A stretch of DNA of 64,000 nucleotides. It comes from Batkoa obscura (Eukaryota > Entomophthoromycota > Entomophthoromycetes > Entomophthorales > Batkoaceae). The stretch is taken from contig JASVEC010000041.1 in NCBI GenBank assembly GCA_030770535.1, forward strand, positions 124,001 to 188,000, in the 5' to 3' direction. Below, piece by piece: positions 37,822-49,562 of the stretch. The notes beneath the pieces are model-generated. The model made no database searches. It was given only the letters and a program-made list of their open reading frames with translations, and was not told where the DNA came from. The translations under genes were made by a program, and so were the position numbers. Each line of letters begins with the position of its first letter. Position 1 is the first letter of the stretch.

Positions 37822-38940
37822 TTAATGTAAACTTAATTTATCAATCCTTGCTCTAGTAACATCCATCTCATTTGTCGATTCCAAAAATGAAGGTTCAAAA
37901 CCATGTTGAGATAAATCTTGTCGAGTTTCAGTAGGATCCGATAGTGCTAGATTTAAGTAAAAAGCTTCAAATCCATCAATAGAAATGGCTATATTTCTAC
38001 CATTTCCTTCCGCAAAATTATAAAAAACATGTTCAACAAACTCTCTAGGTGGTGTTACCCCTTTGTTTGTAGTAGTAATAAAATGTTGTAATCCATTAAT
38101 ATCCATTTTTCTTGTTCCAGGTTTTACATAGCGAAGAAATATTGTTCTTACTACGCTCTTCATTTTAGCACTGAGTTCATTGTTTTCTAATAATGGAACT
38201 TGGCCTAAAGCAAAATTAATAAGTAACAAACTATTATAAAATACATACCTTCTCCTTCTAATCCATTCAATAAATCCTGTACTTCTTTCTTTAACTCTAT
38301 AAATTAAAACTTAAAGACAAAATAGAGTGACTAAAAACTAATCATACCTAAAAGAGGCTCGAACATGTCATCAAAAGTTAAACCCAACTCAATAATTTCA
38401 ATTGAAATTTTAGGTATATTTAAAATAAAAGTTATAAAAGCAATAAAATAAATAGAATATATAGGATAAAACCATAATAAATCAAATGCTCTACTTATAA
38501 TTTTATAGATTAATTGAAAATCTTGTGTATTACGAAATTGATGAATCAAATTCTGAATTTCGATCATCTCTTTCGGTTCACTATTTCCACTACAAGTACT
38601 TTGTTGATTTTCTATCCTTAATTGTTCTATAACAATAAATTTGAAATCTTCTCTTGGAGCTAAAATACGTTCTAACTCATTTAAATCTAATACTTTACTT
38701 TCGAATAAAAGATCCCATATTCTATGTTGAGTTAAATCTATCACTTTTAAATTCCTAATTACTTTGTTAGTAATGTCTTGTATAAGTAATACACTATCTA
38801 TACCTTTTCCAAATCTGGTTTTCTTTAAACAAATTAAAAAGATAGGAATTGCTATGTGAAAGGTTGACGAGATCTTGTGCATCTAGAGACTCAACTATTT
38901 CTAATATATTGTTTGGAGTTAAATTCTCGAATTGAAACAT
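37822..38940 (-). CDS. F-box protein with EF-hand-like C-terminus
   Basis: Starts at ATG 38940 and ends at 37822, with four or five exons. The first exon encodes an F-box-like segment (NLTPNNILEIVESLDAQDLV, then NLSHSNSYLFNLFKENQIWK), the helix pattern by which F-box proteins bind Skp1 in SCF ubiquitin ligases. A ~50-bp intron follows, then a helical region with one hydrophobic stretch (about 38390-38480). The C-terminal 130 residues (KPGTRKMDINGLQHFITTTN, then ISIDGFEAFYLNLALSDP) resemble a degenerate EF-hand pair in which the loops lack several calcium ligands. I know no characterised fungal relative. The F-box call rests on a short motif and is moderate. Confidence 0.6.
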
Positions 38941-39136
38941 TTTTAAAAATAAAATGACTGAAAAAAATTGACAATTTTGTAAAATTCGGATTTTAAAATT
39001 AGCAAATTAATATTTAGAAAAATTAAATTTTATTAAAAAGAATAATAAAATTTAAGTTAATTTTGATTGCGAGTAGAGATATATATTCAAATATAGGAAT
39101 ATTAAAACAAAAAATAGGTACTATTTTAATACCACT

Positions 39137-41644
39137 TTAATTGTTTGAATTATTTTGTACTTGATTACCAAAGATATTTTCTTTAAGTTTAAGGTATTCA
39201 AGGTAAACTTGTAATTTTTGACGTTCAAGTTCTTGTCTTTCAGTTTCTAATAATGTTTCCAACTCCTCGAATTGAGTAAGTTTTAAATCCAATTTTTGAA
39301 GCTGAGCATCAACTACTTCATATACCAACCTTTGAATCTCCTTTTCTTCATAATCTGCCAGTACTTTAGCTTTACCTGCTGCCGACCCCAACGCTGCCGA
39401 GGCTACTTTATTTAAATGCTCTTTAGAAAAGGCCCCGCTTTGTGGTACATGGTCCCCAGACCCATTTTCATTTTTTATCTCTTGATCATCTTCATTATCT
39501 GCATGACCCTCAGTTTTACCGTTTACTTTAGCTAATTCTTTTAATGCAGTTTGTGCTGCAGCAGAGGCAACACCAGGGTTAACAGCAGATGCTAAAAAGG
39601 CCACAACAGACATAACTGGATTATCTGCTTGTGAAAATGGTAAGCGCTTAAATTTAAGTGGGTCATCAGTTTTGTTATTTTCAAGATATGGATCTTCAAT
39701 AGGAAGTTGAAGGAATTTGAGTATACATTGTTCACGATCTCTAGAACCAACATGTTCAGCAACCTTGTCCCAATCTTCTTGGTGCATTTCAATACCTTCT
39801 AAAAGGAGTAAAGTTTCTTGTTCATTCCAGTCATCGTTTGAAAAGGGTTTAGGGATATTTTCTTCCATTTTTAAGAAATCACCACTGAAATGATTAGTTG
39901 GGAATCGTCCTTCCAAATAGCAGTTTGGACATATACTAACATCTTTTGTTTTTATATTATAATACCGGATCTTTGAACAATCTACGTTACATGTAGCACA
40001 ATTGAAAGCTTTGAGTTGAGGTGGGTCAACTCGCTCATAAATATCTCTACGAAGATCATGGTTGACTTCTGTTTTTACTGCTGAGCTGACATCATTAGGT
40101 GCAGTTGGATTTATATTGGTTGAAGTAGATGGTAAAAACGGTTGGAGCCCACGTGGTGTATCTGCTGTAACTCTGAAATGGCCAGTAAAAGGAGGTAATA
40201 CCGCAGAAGGACGAGAAATAGGGTCGATTTGGTAATTAATTAAACCCCATTGCTCCAAGAAAGCATGTACCCTAATAACAGCACATACATCACCAGATAA
40301 ATTTCTACGACAAGCAGTTACAGTCAAATACTCTACTGGATTTAATCTGTAAGTATTAATCATGAAATCTCTAAATTCTTTGTATATTGTTGGTGTTTTA
40401 CTTGAGTTTCTAGAATTGAAAAATTCTGGTAATGAACGTTCTTCTATCTCGTTAATCTTATCCATATCAAACCAAGCAGAGTAACTTGGGATAATAATCT
40501 CATGAGTCTGTTTAGCTATTGGCTCTTCTCCCTCATCGCCATCAACTGTTGGAGCCTTGTTCATTGACGCATCATCTGCAATTTGAGATGAAATATTAAG
40601 GATCTCACCACCTTGGATTGGCTCAAGCTCGGCTCTTTTTGCAGCACCTTTATTGACCTTTACTAATTCATCGATTTCATTTACTTCAACTTGATCAGCT
40701 CCACTAATTAAAGTTGCTGTAGGAATATTATCATCTGCTCTATGCTTTTTGGAAGGATCATCTGAATTTTCATTGCTTTCTGCCTCAGGTTTTCTTTTGG
40801 AAGCTTTGAGCTTTGGGTCGTAAACATATATCCCTTCATTATCAACTAAAAAATCCTCTTCATTCATCCACTCATTAAAATCCAAACTATCTTCAAGCCA
40901 ACGGGCTGAAACATGGATGGGTTTATTTTTTTCAGTTGTGGCTTCATTTTCTATAACATAATCTGATGAATCATTTACCCAAGCATCATGAGAATCTGGA
41001 TAAAAGAACCAATGCAAAAGTGCTTTATCGCCACGCTTATCAAGAACCCGATACCAATCACTATCTCTTGGGGGCTCATTTTGCTCTGCTGAATGTATTA
41101 TATGGGTAGGAGAGTCATTTGATTGGACGACTGTTGCTCTAAGCTTTGTAGCTTTTTCAGTCAAAATTCGAACTTTTTCCTGTGGTACATCATCTGAAAA
41201 AGCAATTTTTGGATCAGCAATTAAATTCTGACTCTGTAGGGATATGTGAACATGCTTTAGTAAACCTATAAAAAAATCCTTTTTACTAGAATCTGCAAAA
41301 TCCCAATCAAAACATTTACGAAGAGCCAAATATTGAAATGAAGATTTCAATAGGGCAAAAAGTAAAATTGAATTTGGTTTTTTTGGTCTAAAAAATTTGG
41401 CGTTTATTCTTACCAAGGGATACCCAGTGTCATCGTTAGAATGACGACCTAAATTATCTTCTTGAAATTGAAATAAAGAAGCTGTAAATTGTGATAAATC
41501 TTTAGCAGATAAAGTTGGAAATTCTGCTTCAGTTTTATGTATGAAATTTATTAAAGGTACCGTAAGCTCTTGGAATTCATTTAAGGTCTCAATAGAATCA
41601 TAGTAATCCCAATCAACGTCACCAGATCTAAGATTAAGATTCAT
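39137..41644 (-). CDS. RSC8: SWI3/RSC8/SMARCC-type chromatin remodelling subunit
   Basis: A single uninterrupted exon of 835 residues. The N-terminal ~265 residues match the SMARCC N-terminal module of animal BAF155/BAF170 (DKALLHWFFYPDSHDAWVND and DFNEWMNEEDFLVDNEGIYV). A SWIRM domain follows at about 385-480 (IIPSYSAWFDMDKINEIEER, then CRRNLSGDVCAVIRVHAFLE). Next are a zinc finger (CATCNVDCSKIRYYNI, then CPNCYLEGRFPTNHF), a SANT/Myb domain at about 608-660 (WNEQETLLLLEGIEMHQEDW and DREQCILKFLQLPIEDPYLE), an Ala-rich segment, and a C-terminal coiled coil that mediates dimerisation (about 770-825). It is a scaffold subunit of SWI/SNF or RSC. The symbol is by family; Swi3 and Rsc8 cannot be separated. 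The lack of introns contrasts with its neighbours. Confidence 0.94.
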   Translation of the reverse strand: MNLNLRSGDVDWDYYDSIETLNEFQELTVPLINFIHKTEAEFPTLSAKDLSQFTASLFQFQEDNLGRHSNDDTGYPLVRINAKFFRPKKPNSILLFALLKSSFQYLALRKCFDWDFADSSKKDFFIGLLKHVHISLQSQNLIADPKIAFSDDVPQEKVRILTEKATKLRATVVQSNDSPTHIIHSAEQNEPPRDSDWYRVLDKRGDKALLHWFFYPDSHDAWVNDSSDYVIENEATTEKNKPIHVSARWLEDSLDFNEWMNEEDFLVDNEGIYVYDPKLKASKRKPEAESNENSDDPSKKHRADDNIPTATLISGADQVEVNEIDELVKVNKGAAKRAELEPIQGGEILNISSQIADDASMNKAPTVDGDEGEEPIAKQTHEIIIPSYSAWFDMDKINEIEERSLPEFFNSRNSSKTPTIYKEFRDFMINTYRLNPVEYLTVTACRRNLSGDVCAVIRVHAFLEQWGLINYQIDPISRPSAVLPPFTGHFRVTADTPRGLQPFLPSTSTNINPTAPNDVSSAVKTEVNHDLRRDIYERVDPPQLKAFNCATCNVDCSKIRYYNIKTKDVSICPNCYLEGRFPTNHFSGDFLKMEENIPKPFSNDDWNEQETLLLLEGIEMHQEDWDKVAEHVGSRDREQCILKFLQLPIEDPYLENNKTDDPLKFKRLPFSQADNPVMSVVAFLASAVNPGVASAAAQTALKELAKVNGKTEGHADNEDDQEIKNENGSGDHVPQSGAFSKEHLNKVASAALGSAAGKAKVLADYEEKEIQRLVYEVVDAQLQKLDLKLTQFEELETLLETERQELERQKLQVYLEYLKLKENIFGNQVQNNSNN

Positions 41645-42293
41645 TTTTAATCTTATTTTTAAAAAAAAAATAATATTAGCTTATTAATTCATTCAATTTA
41701 GTTGAAAAAATTAAATCGATTTTATTGGCTCGAAGAGCTTTTTTAATTACTTCAGTTCTAATTTGATTTAAATATAAGACTAAATGCTTTAATATAAAAT
41801 AATATATACTTTTAAATACTTTAGTCAACTACCTAGTCAAGACAAAGCTACATTGATAGATAGACATTTTTGAAGGTATATTTGTCCTACATTATATTTA
41901 AGTTCTATAAAGAGTATTAGCTTTAAATGAACGATCAATTTGAGAATATTTCTTTATTTAAGGATTCCCTACTGACAATTTTTCAACTTAATGATAGTTA
42001 AAAAGGGTCAAACAAATGAAATTAAAGATGGCTCCCATTTTAAAAAACCATTATTATATTTTAACTGTTGTTTTCGGTATAAAAATTAGCAAAAAATATT
42101 AACTTTTGACTTTATTTAATTAGTCAAAGAAACTTTGAAATAAAGAATTCAGCTTGATAGCTTTAAAACAGAGTAGCCTTAATAAAATTTATGCTTAAAT
42201 ACAAATAATGATCAATACTTTCAAATCAAACATCAAAATTAACAAATTAAAGTTGGTTGAAGAATATCTACACTAAAAAACAAATCAAGTTAA
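41645..42293. other. Intergenic region between divergent genes, with a decayed element
   Basis: Spacer between the divergent SWI3-like and ubiquitin-domain genes. It contains one very decayed copy of the small element (41945-42039) and nothing else I can identify. Confidence 0.45.
41945..42039 (-). mobile_element. Small inverted-end element, decayed copy 12
   Basis: Weak but colinear similarity to the reverse-orientation family body (TTATTTAAGGATTCC, then GACAATTTTTCAACTTAATG, ending GGCTCCCAT). Confidence 0.5.
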
Positions 42294-44416
42294 ATGGCGA
42301 TATATGATTTGTTACATTTGCTAGTAGGAGATTTAGTTTTAAGAAATCTTGATTTTTCAAACGAAATTAACTTTATAATTTTTATAAATAAAATGCCACA
42401 AGAATATCCACACTTAAATGAACCTGATGTAAATGGTTCGTCAGTACCGGTAGTGCTCTTCATTCCTAATAGAGCTTCAGAGGATTTACCTGAATACATT
42501 ATTCATTTGTCTCCTATAAATACTATCCTTGATCTTAAGAAAGTGCTTAAAAATAAACTAGCAACTAAACCAAAGACATTTGATATTAGAATAATTTACC
42601 TTGGGAAAATTAAGGAAAACCACGAGTTTATTAAAGATGTCTTGAAAAAAAAGGTACTTTATCCATTTATAGTTGATTATAAACCTTAACCTTTAATAGG
42701 ATGAAGGCGAAAGCGATGACAAATCAAAAACAGATGATAAAGATGAATCAAAAGGATACCCTCATTTCCATGTCATGATCAATAATGTGCCTCCACCAAC
42801 CATTAAGAAAGTATCAAAACAAGAAAACACCAACAAAAATTTAACTCCCAGTTTTGCTACTACGAAAGCTCAAACTCTTAATATATCAGATAATTCTCTC
42901 AATGGCCAAGATTACTATAATAACTCTTCAACACCAATCAGTGGAAATATACTGTCATCAAGTAATGTTCAGAGTTCATCAAAAGGAACGATAAAAGATC
43001 TCAATTCTTATCAAGTGCCTTCCCTTGGGTCAAGTGCATCAGGATTTAGGTCAAATAATAATTCAGAAAATGCATCAACGTCTACATCAGGGAATAATTC
43101 TAGAAACAAATCTGAGTTTGTAGCAAATTCCAACTCTGTAAATGTATCAGAACTCTCATCAAGTAATAATTCAAGAAATGGACCAAGATCTGATTCAAAT
43201 GATAGCTCAACAAATACAACAGCGTTTGGCTCAAATAATAATTTAACTGGCACACAGATATTTGGAGCAACCAGTAACTCAACAAACACACCTGCATTTA
43301 GACCTGGCATCAATTCAACAAATGCACCAGTGCCTGGGTCAAGTGGCAGTCCAATAAGTACATCGCCGTTTAGGACAACTAATAGTCCCGAAACACCAGC
43401 TTTTGAATTAAATAATAGTTCCGGGACTTCAAGGCTTCTAGCAACTAATAACCCTGACACACCAATGACTGGAATAACTAGCAATTCAACAAGTAGATCA
43501 ATGCTTGGATCTCATAATGACTCCAACTCATTCAGATTTAATACCTCTATGAATAATAGCCAAGATCCGAGATTAAATGTTCCACATAATCCACCTGCTA
43601 GTGATGTATTAAGATCAGATGCAGATTTTATAGAAGCTTATATACAAAGAATAGAGCGAGAAGGTTTGATTGTTTCTGAAGCAGCGAAATTGCGCTTTGC
43701 AGAAATCATGAAAAAAACTTATACTGATAATTTACAAATCCAACTTCAACTTCAGCCTACCACTTATCAACATGTAAAAATCAAGTAAAGTTTCTAATAT
43801 CACCATTTTACTTTTATTAATATTTTTTAGTGGACGCAATTATTTGCTTAAAACTCCTACTGGAACCTCCGGAGCTGAAAATCCAGTCGCTCCTAGAGAA
43901 ACAGCAACTTCAGATCCTAATAGGACTAGACGAACTAGACGTTATGTTATTAGAAGAGTTCGTAGAGAAAGAGCATCGGTACTTCGTACTATTTTTAGAT
44001 ATTTAAGAATCATATGGCCAGCTATAAAAATCGCGTTTAAACTTGCACTTGTCTATTTTTTTACGCATATTGGAGGCGATATTTACAAGCAAATACTATT
44101 TGGCATTGTAGTTCTTATATTCTTTATCTTTAGTAATGGGATTATTGATGTTCAAATAGAGTTTGGACGTGTTGATGAAGCTAATAACCAACAACAGGAT
44201 CAGCAACATAACGGAAACGAAAATAACGATTTACATGAAGATATAAATGAAGGAAACGAAGGTGAACTAGCACCTGAAACACCACCAGCACCCCCTAGAG
44301 AGCCAAGACATCCCTTAATTGAAGGTGCTATTACGTTTTTTTCATCTATCCTTCCAGAGCGTCCACCACAAGCTAATAGGAACAATGAAGCCAATGCTAA
44401 TGCTAATCCTAGATAG
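42294..44416 (+). CDS. HERP/Usa1-like ubiquitin-domain ER membrane protein
   Basis: Three exons (42294-42653, 42700-43784, 43831-44416) join in frame into about 676 residues. Met at 42393 is an alternative start just before the ubiquitin-like fold. That fold runs from VPVVLFIPNRASEDLPEYII through LDLKKVLKNKLATKPKTFDI to RIIYLGKIKENHEFIKDVL. A ~300-residue Ser/Asn/Thr-rich disordered region follows, then a conserved helix (ADFIEAYIQRIEREGLIVSE). After an Arg-rich stretch (TRRTRRYVIRRVRRERASV) come two closely spaced hydrophobic segments (IIWPAIKIAFKLALVYFF and ILFGIVVLIFFIFSNGII), and an acidic, Pro-rich tail. This layout of N-terminal ubiquitin-like domain, long linker and hairpin-like membrane anchor is that of HERP/Usa1 adaptors of the Hrd1 ERAD ligase. 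Dsc3 is an alternative. Confidence 0.65.
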
Positions 44417-44873
44417 TTTGATCATTTCCAATGTTATATATATTCTATTGCTGAAATATCATAATTACTGTTTAATTTTAATTGTTTCATTTGATTATTT
44501 TATGTTTTATTCCATTTATTGTGAATAAATAAACATACCCTTAATATATTATATAAAAATTGACTAGGTTTATGACTGTACAATATTAAGCATGAATATT
44601 AATTAGAGCGTATATTCTTTTACAACTATAAAAATTAGCATTTTATCTTTTACTAAGTTCAAAGACTGTAAAAATATTACTTATTTCTATAAAAATAAAA
44701 TACTAAGATTTAACAGAATTAAAGTGTATAAAAAGTATATAAAAAATTTATTCATAGAAAGTAAAACTAAGTTACATTACAGAAAATTGAAGCGTATGTA
44801 TTTCTGCTCAACTCTTTTTTTGGCTTTGCCATAGTATTTATAGATGAAATTATATTGAAATGAAAAATCATGT
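44417..44873. other. Convergent intergenic region
   Basis: 3' flanks of the ubiquitin-domain and apyrase genes, with AATAAA-like signals near 44525. No other features seen. Confidence 0.45.
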
Positions 44874-46350
44874 TTAGCCTGATGGATGGCAACATTGTCC
44901 TGAAGGAAACATCAAATTTACTTCATAAATCATTGCTCCTAAAGTCCATCCAACATCAATACCTTCTACTTCCTCATCAAAATAGATATCACGATCTAAA
45001 GCTAACCCGTATCCTTCATTCAACATGTTAACTATATAAGCTGCCATAAAACAGTAATGGTCGATATCTTTGTCATCACTCCATTTATCATACTTATTTA
45101 AATATTCATCATAATTCAAATTGCTACAGACTGAGTCTGCTTTTTCCATTAAGCATCGAATATTTGATTTTCCTTTGCATTTAAACCACTTCGCTACTTT
45201 AAACATGCCAGAAATGGCTATCAATTTCATATCTTTGGGAATATCCGGTTGATAAACTCCGTTTACAGCACATGACATGGTCGGACAAAATGGGTCTTTT
45301 AACATTAACTTTCGAGTACTAATAACACAATTTGTAAAATCTCCAGAACCTTCAAAATCTACCCCTTGACCCGTTTTTCCTCGATATCCTTTAACAAAGC
45401 ACGGATCCTTGAAAATCCCCCCTTTGTCTAAGGACTTTATTTCGTTAGCGTGATACCTTAGTCTTGCTTCATTTCTACCAAATCGAAGATAAGAGTGAGT
45501 GTAAACTACTCTTGAAGTGCCATTTAAATTAATTGGAAACGAATTTTCCATTGGCACCTGTGGTGTTTCAAAAGTAATTTGGCAAGAAGCACCACCCATA
45601 TCAAGCATACCATGGCTAAGATCAGGTTCATCATCAGAGCCTAAAATACCTGCCAAATAATTAATGGCTAACCAACCAAAAACACCTTCATATTCTCCAG
45701 GAATCACTTGTGCACCAAATTTTGGATCAAATTTAAATCCTGAGTTTTTAAGTGTGTTACGAACATTTTCCATTAATTGATGGGAGCGAGTCCTTGGTAA
45801 TAATCGCATACCAGCGGTTGCTTTTAAAAATATAGGAGTCCTAGCATGCTTTGATTTTGGTATATATTCGGTAGCATTACCTATAAAGTCCTTCAAATAC
45901 TCATCTACTTGTTCTGGCTCTATCTCAGCTAAACCACCCAGCTTTTTAATTTTAAACTGCTTGCCTTTTTTCGGACCAGAGTCATAAATACTTGGTACTA
46001 TATAAGGTGAATCATGGCAATCCGTTGGTTTGTTCCATTCATATATAAAGATTCGACTATAATAAATAAATATATGTAATATGAATTATAAAGCTATCTT
46101 ACGTTCCAGTTGAACCTGCATCCATAATTATACCATAATACAAATCTTTGTCTTCCTTATTTTTGGTTCGAGTATGTTTTAGTGAGTGTCCTTTTTTTAC
46201 CCATTCATAGTTGTTAGTTTTAGGTAAAAAGCCCTGAAGTTCATCAATGGTAGTAGGTATAGGTCTATAATATTGTTCATTATGTCTAGTATGAGATAAG
46301 ATGGGTAATTCAAAGTGTTGATTTAGGTTATTAAAATGAGCTTGCTGCAT
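44874..46350 (-). CDS. GDA1/CD39-family nucleoside diphosphatase (apyrase)
   Basis: Two exons (46350-46103 and 46056-44874) give 476 residues. Apyrase conserved region 1 is GIIMDAGSTGTRIFIYEW, split by the intron. ACR2 lies in LKATAGMRLLP, ACR3 in IPGEYEGVFGWLAINYLAG (catalytic Glu), ACR4 in MLDMGGASCQITFE, and ACR5 near VGWTLGAMIYE. Conserved cysteines lie at CFVKGYRG, CVISTRK, CPTMSCAV, CKGKSNIRCL and CSNLNYDEY. The family hydrolyses NDP/NTP in the Golgi or ER lumen (Gda1, Ynd1), recycling the GDP or UDP left by glycosyltransferases, or acts at the cell surface. I see neither an N-terminal signal-anchor nor a C-terminal membrane segment, although the cysteines argue for a lumenal enzyme. 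An upstream exon could be missing from this model. Confidence 0.9.
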
Positions 46351-47214
46351 GTTCTATTCTAAATTAAAATTATTAAGTAAAAGTATATTATCTATTGTTA
46401 TTTATAGTTTAAAATCTTGAAAACTAAATTATCATTGTTGATAAATTAAAAAACCCACTTTTAATCGAGTAAATATCCTTTTTTTTCCTTTTTTTTTCTA
46501 TCAACAAATGTTGATTCGAATTAAATAACTGAAATATTATTCTTTACTATTTAAGCTTTTTACTCATCAATTTTTCAAGAAAAAGTTATAAAATGAGATC
46601 ATAACTTTTATTTTGGGTGGCTTTGTAATTAATTATTACATTTACTATTTGAAATTTTTAAAGGAAGTAGTACTATTATTCAAACAATTTCTATATCTAT
46701 TTACTAATAACTTCTTTTAGAAACAATGTTTTCGTTTTTCGTTGTAATTTTAACTTAATTTATGTTAAATTTAATTTAATATAACTATAAATATTATTAA
46801 AATAAAGGAATCAATGAATTTAAACACATATACCAAGCATTGATAGTATAGAAGATTAAAATAATAAATTGAAAAAATGAATTAAAACTCTAATGAGAGT
46901 AAGATAGGACCTTTGTTTTTAATATTACTTCATGGCTTTATGTTTAATTTATTCATGTCAGTAGTATTATAACAAGTTTTTTTAAGTTAAGTTTCAATTT
47001 GTAAATAGCTTAAAAAGTTTAAACTGAAAAATTTAAACTTTGACAGAATGGGTCCTTGATCATAATTAATTTATGAAGCGGTAAAGCTTTTTGAAATAAA
47101 CTTAATATAATCAATATACAAATAAATTTCATAGTTTTATAATATTTTATTGGTAGTAATAAGCAGTGTATACAAATAACAATAAACATACAAAAAGCTC
47201 ACTAGCACAAAAAA

Positions 47215-47260
47215 GTAAAGTAGTAGAGTAAAGTAGTAGAGTAAAGTAGCAGAGTAAAGA
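47215..47260. repeat. Short direct repeat AGTAAAGTAGTAG
   Basis: Three or four tandem copies of a ~14-bp unit (AGTAAAGTAGTAGAGTAAAG) in the spacer upstream of the apyrase gene. Confidence 0.7.
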
Positions 47261-47517
47261 ATTAATTCCTAAATGTGTTTTGATTAATTTAATGAATAGC
47301 TTTAATAAAGTGGCATTTAAACTAAAACTAAAATTATTGTGATATTTTCACTTTGTTTTCAAGCTACATTGTTTTTTTTGCTACTTCTTATTTAGATAAT
47401 AAAGTTTATTTAACACTGTTAAAACATATAGTTTATTAAAGTTTAGATAGTAATATCTTTAATATTTGAGAAAGCTTACTGTGTATTTTACGGTTAACAA
47501 AATAGCTATAGACGCAC

Positions 47518-47614
47518 TATATAAGGATGTATTTTTTTGTTTAAGAATTTTACTACCAATTTTTCCGCTCAAATAGCGCTTAAAAAATGTATGAAATCAA
47601 AAAATATCCCATAT
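47518..47614 (-). mobile_element. Small inverted-end element, copy 13
   Basis: Reverse-orientation copy with TATATAAGGATGTATTTTTTT at one end and AAAAATATCCCATAT at the other, with a deletion in the body. Confidence 0.82.
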
Positions 47615-47813
47615 GATGGATACTAAATATTTTTACTTGCTTTGGGCTCATCTCAAAATAATATTAATAATCTATTTAGCAGCTTAAAAATTGTTTGCTG
47701 ATTCAATGTTTAAATAAACTGAAAATTTATTACAGAATAAATCAAGTTCAATTTGTATAAAATGAACTTACTTCTTTTTTCACAATAGATTTTTATTATT
47801 ATTATAGTTTAAA

Positions 47814-47970
47814 TCAGACGTTGTAGTTTGTGATCATGATCTGAGGGCAAAAGGAGGGTCCTCCAACACGAAGCTGGTTCCTTCTACGATCCCAGACCCA
47901 GGCTTTCGCCTTCATGCTCATTAAACGTTCATCATTTTTAATGGTAACATGCACATAGTTCACACCCTAT
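47814..47970 (-). other. GC-rich island with a short reading frame, function unknown
   Basis: About 150 bp of much higher GC than the flanks. On the minus strand a frame reads without stops for about 50 codons, from an acceptor-like AATAG at about 47967 to a TGA at 47814. It includes ATG 47921, which alone would give a 35-residue peptide containing MKAKAWVWDRRRNQLRVG and PSFCPQIMITNYNV. It could be the last exon of a gene whose upstream exons I cannot find, a micropeptide, or a structured RNA. I do not recognise the sequence and I see no tRNA or snRNA pattern. Confidence 0.4.
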
Positions 47971-48261
47971 TATCTAAAGTATAATTAATTCTTTGTGGGA
48001 TTACAGAAAAATATAAAATTAATGATTAAATTACAAAATTGTGATTAATAAGAGTAATATTAATTTTTATAAAAAAATAAGTTTTATAAAGCTTAAAAGA
48101 CATATAAATATACATTTAAAAATATTTTAATTCATACTTTTTAAAATCTGACTTTGAAATTTCCTTAGCCTAAACTTTGAAAAAATCAAATAGCTTAGTT
48201 TTGAACTAAGACTTTTTTTTTATTTTCTATCATTCAAATTCATTTGTCAAACTACTAAAAG

Positions 48262-49199
48262 ATGTCTGAGCGTAAAGTATTGAATAAGGTAAGTAGTATA
48301 AGTCTATTCTTAGGTTCCACATTAACAAGCTTATTTAGTATTACCCACCCAATTTCGATCCATCAATTATTCCTAAAGTAAAGAAGGTCAAAGATAGACA
48401 ACATAAAGTTCGTTTAATGGCACCTTTTTCAATGCGATGTGAAAGTTGTGGGGAATATATTTATAAAGGGAAAAAGTTCAATGCAAGAAAAGAAACTGTA
48501 AAAGGAGAAACATATTACTCAATTTTAATATTTAGATTCTTTATACGTTGTCCTAGATGTGCAGCAGAAATAACATTTAAAACAGATCCAAAAAATGCAG
48601 ATTATGTTGCTGAGCATGGAGTTTCAAGAAATTTTGAACCTTGGAGAGATGAAGATCAAATTAATAAGGAGCTTTTGGAATTAAAAGAAAAGGAAGAGGA
48701 AAATAACCCGCTTAAAGCTTTAGAAAATAGAACCAAAGAAAGTAAAAGAGAAATGGAAATTATGGAAGGTTTGGATGAAATCCGTACAAGGAATGCTCGT
48801 TTTGAGCGTATGGATGCTAGTGAACTTTTAGATAAATTAATAGAAACAAATGATTCTGATGAAGATGAAAAGATCGCTAACCAAGTTTTCAAAGCTAAGA
48901 GAGAAAGAGAAGAAGGCGAAGAAATGGATCCTAAAGAAAAGGAAGCTAAAGTTGCACAGAATCATATCCAAGAGCTTTTAAAGAAGTCCGGTATTCAACA
49001 AAATTGGGTTCAATCCACTAAAAATAAAGAAGCTCATGAAGAGCAACCTAAAATTGCGCCAGTAGTTAAAAAAAGTAATAATGCTCCATCAAAGGGGATG
49101 AGTAAATTTGGTATTATTAAGAAAGAAGAGTCAAAAGTAGAAACAATTAAACCGATTCTCTCCTTAGTAAATGATTACTCTGATTCTGATGAGGAATAG
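48262..49199 (+). CDS. YJU2: Splicing factor Yju2/Cwc16 (CCDC94 family)
   Basis: Two exons (48262-48288 and 48339-49199) encode 295 residues. Exon 1 gives MSERKVLNK, and exon 2 continues YYPPNFDPSIIPKVKKVKDR, the canonical Yju2 N-terminus. The zinc-binding CxxC pairs are MRCESCGEYIYKGKKFNARK and FIRCPRCAAEITFKTDPKNA, followed by ADYVAEHGVSRNFEPW. The C-terminal half is charged, helical and Lys/Glu-rich, ending in an acidic tail (YSDSDEE). Yju2 joins the Prp19-associated spliceosome and promotes branching, the first transesterification step. The intron right after the ninth codon fits the intron-rich genome. A short in-frame insert (SILIFRFFIR, where the family has GIKIFRFYIK) is normal family variation. 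Confidence 0.93.
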
Positions 49200-49562
49200 C
49201 GACTAGAATATTTTTATTAAATATTTAAGAGTCAGTTATATAGGTATTATCCTGTATTATTATTATATGTTTTATTCTCTCCTACCCGACCATAAAAGAT
49301 TGAGGCCTTTATTCAAATTAAATAAAGCGATTATATTATTTTTTTCACATCATAGTGTTTTTTGAGCAGCACGTATAAATTTTATAATGTTTATACTAAA
49401 TATTTTAAGCTCTAAACCATGTTTTAATAGTTTATATTATTTACTATCTACAAATAATGATGTATACAGGTAATTATTACCCCTAAAGTTGAAACTGTTA
49501 CTATTTCATTATTATGTTGTTTTTTATCCAATCAAAGTAAGCCAATATTACAGACAAAATGA

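Larger units (their letters stand above)
46351..48261. other. 1.9-kb intergenic region between divergent genes
   Basis: AT-rich spacer containing one small element (47518-47614) and a conspicuously GC-richer island at 47814-47970, listed separately. A short GTAAAGTAGTAGA direct repeat occurs at about 47215-47260. Confidence 0.5.

Noticed and set aside
43011-43484. 157-residue minus-strand frame
   Set aside because: It is a shadow of the Ser/Asn-rich linker of the ubiquitin-domain gene on the plus strand; its Leu/Val-rich repeats mirror the low-complexity codons.
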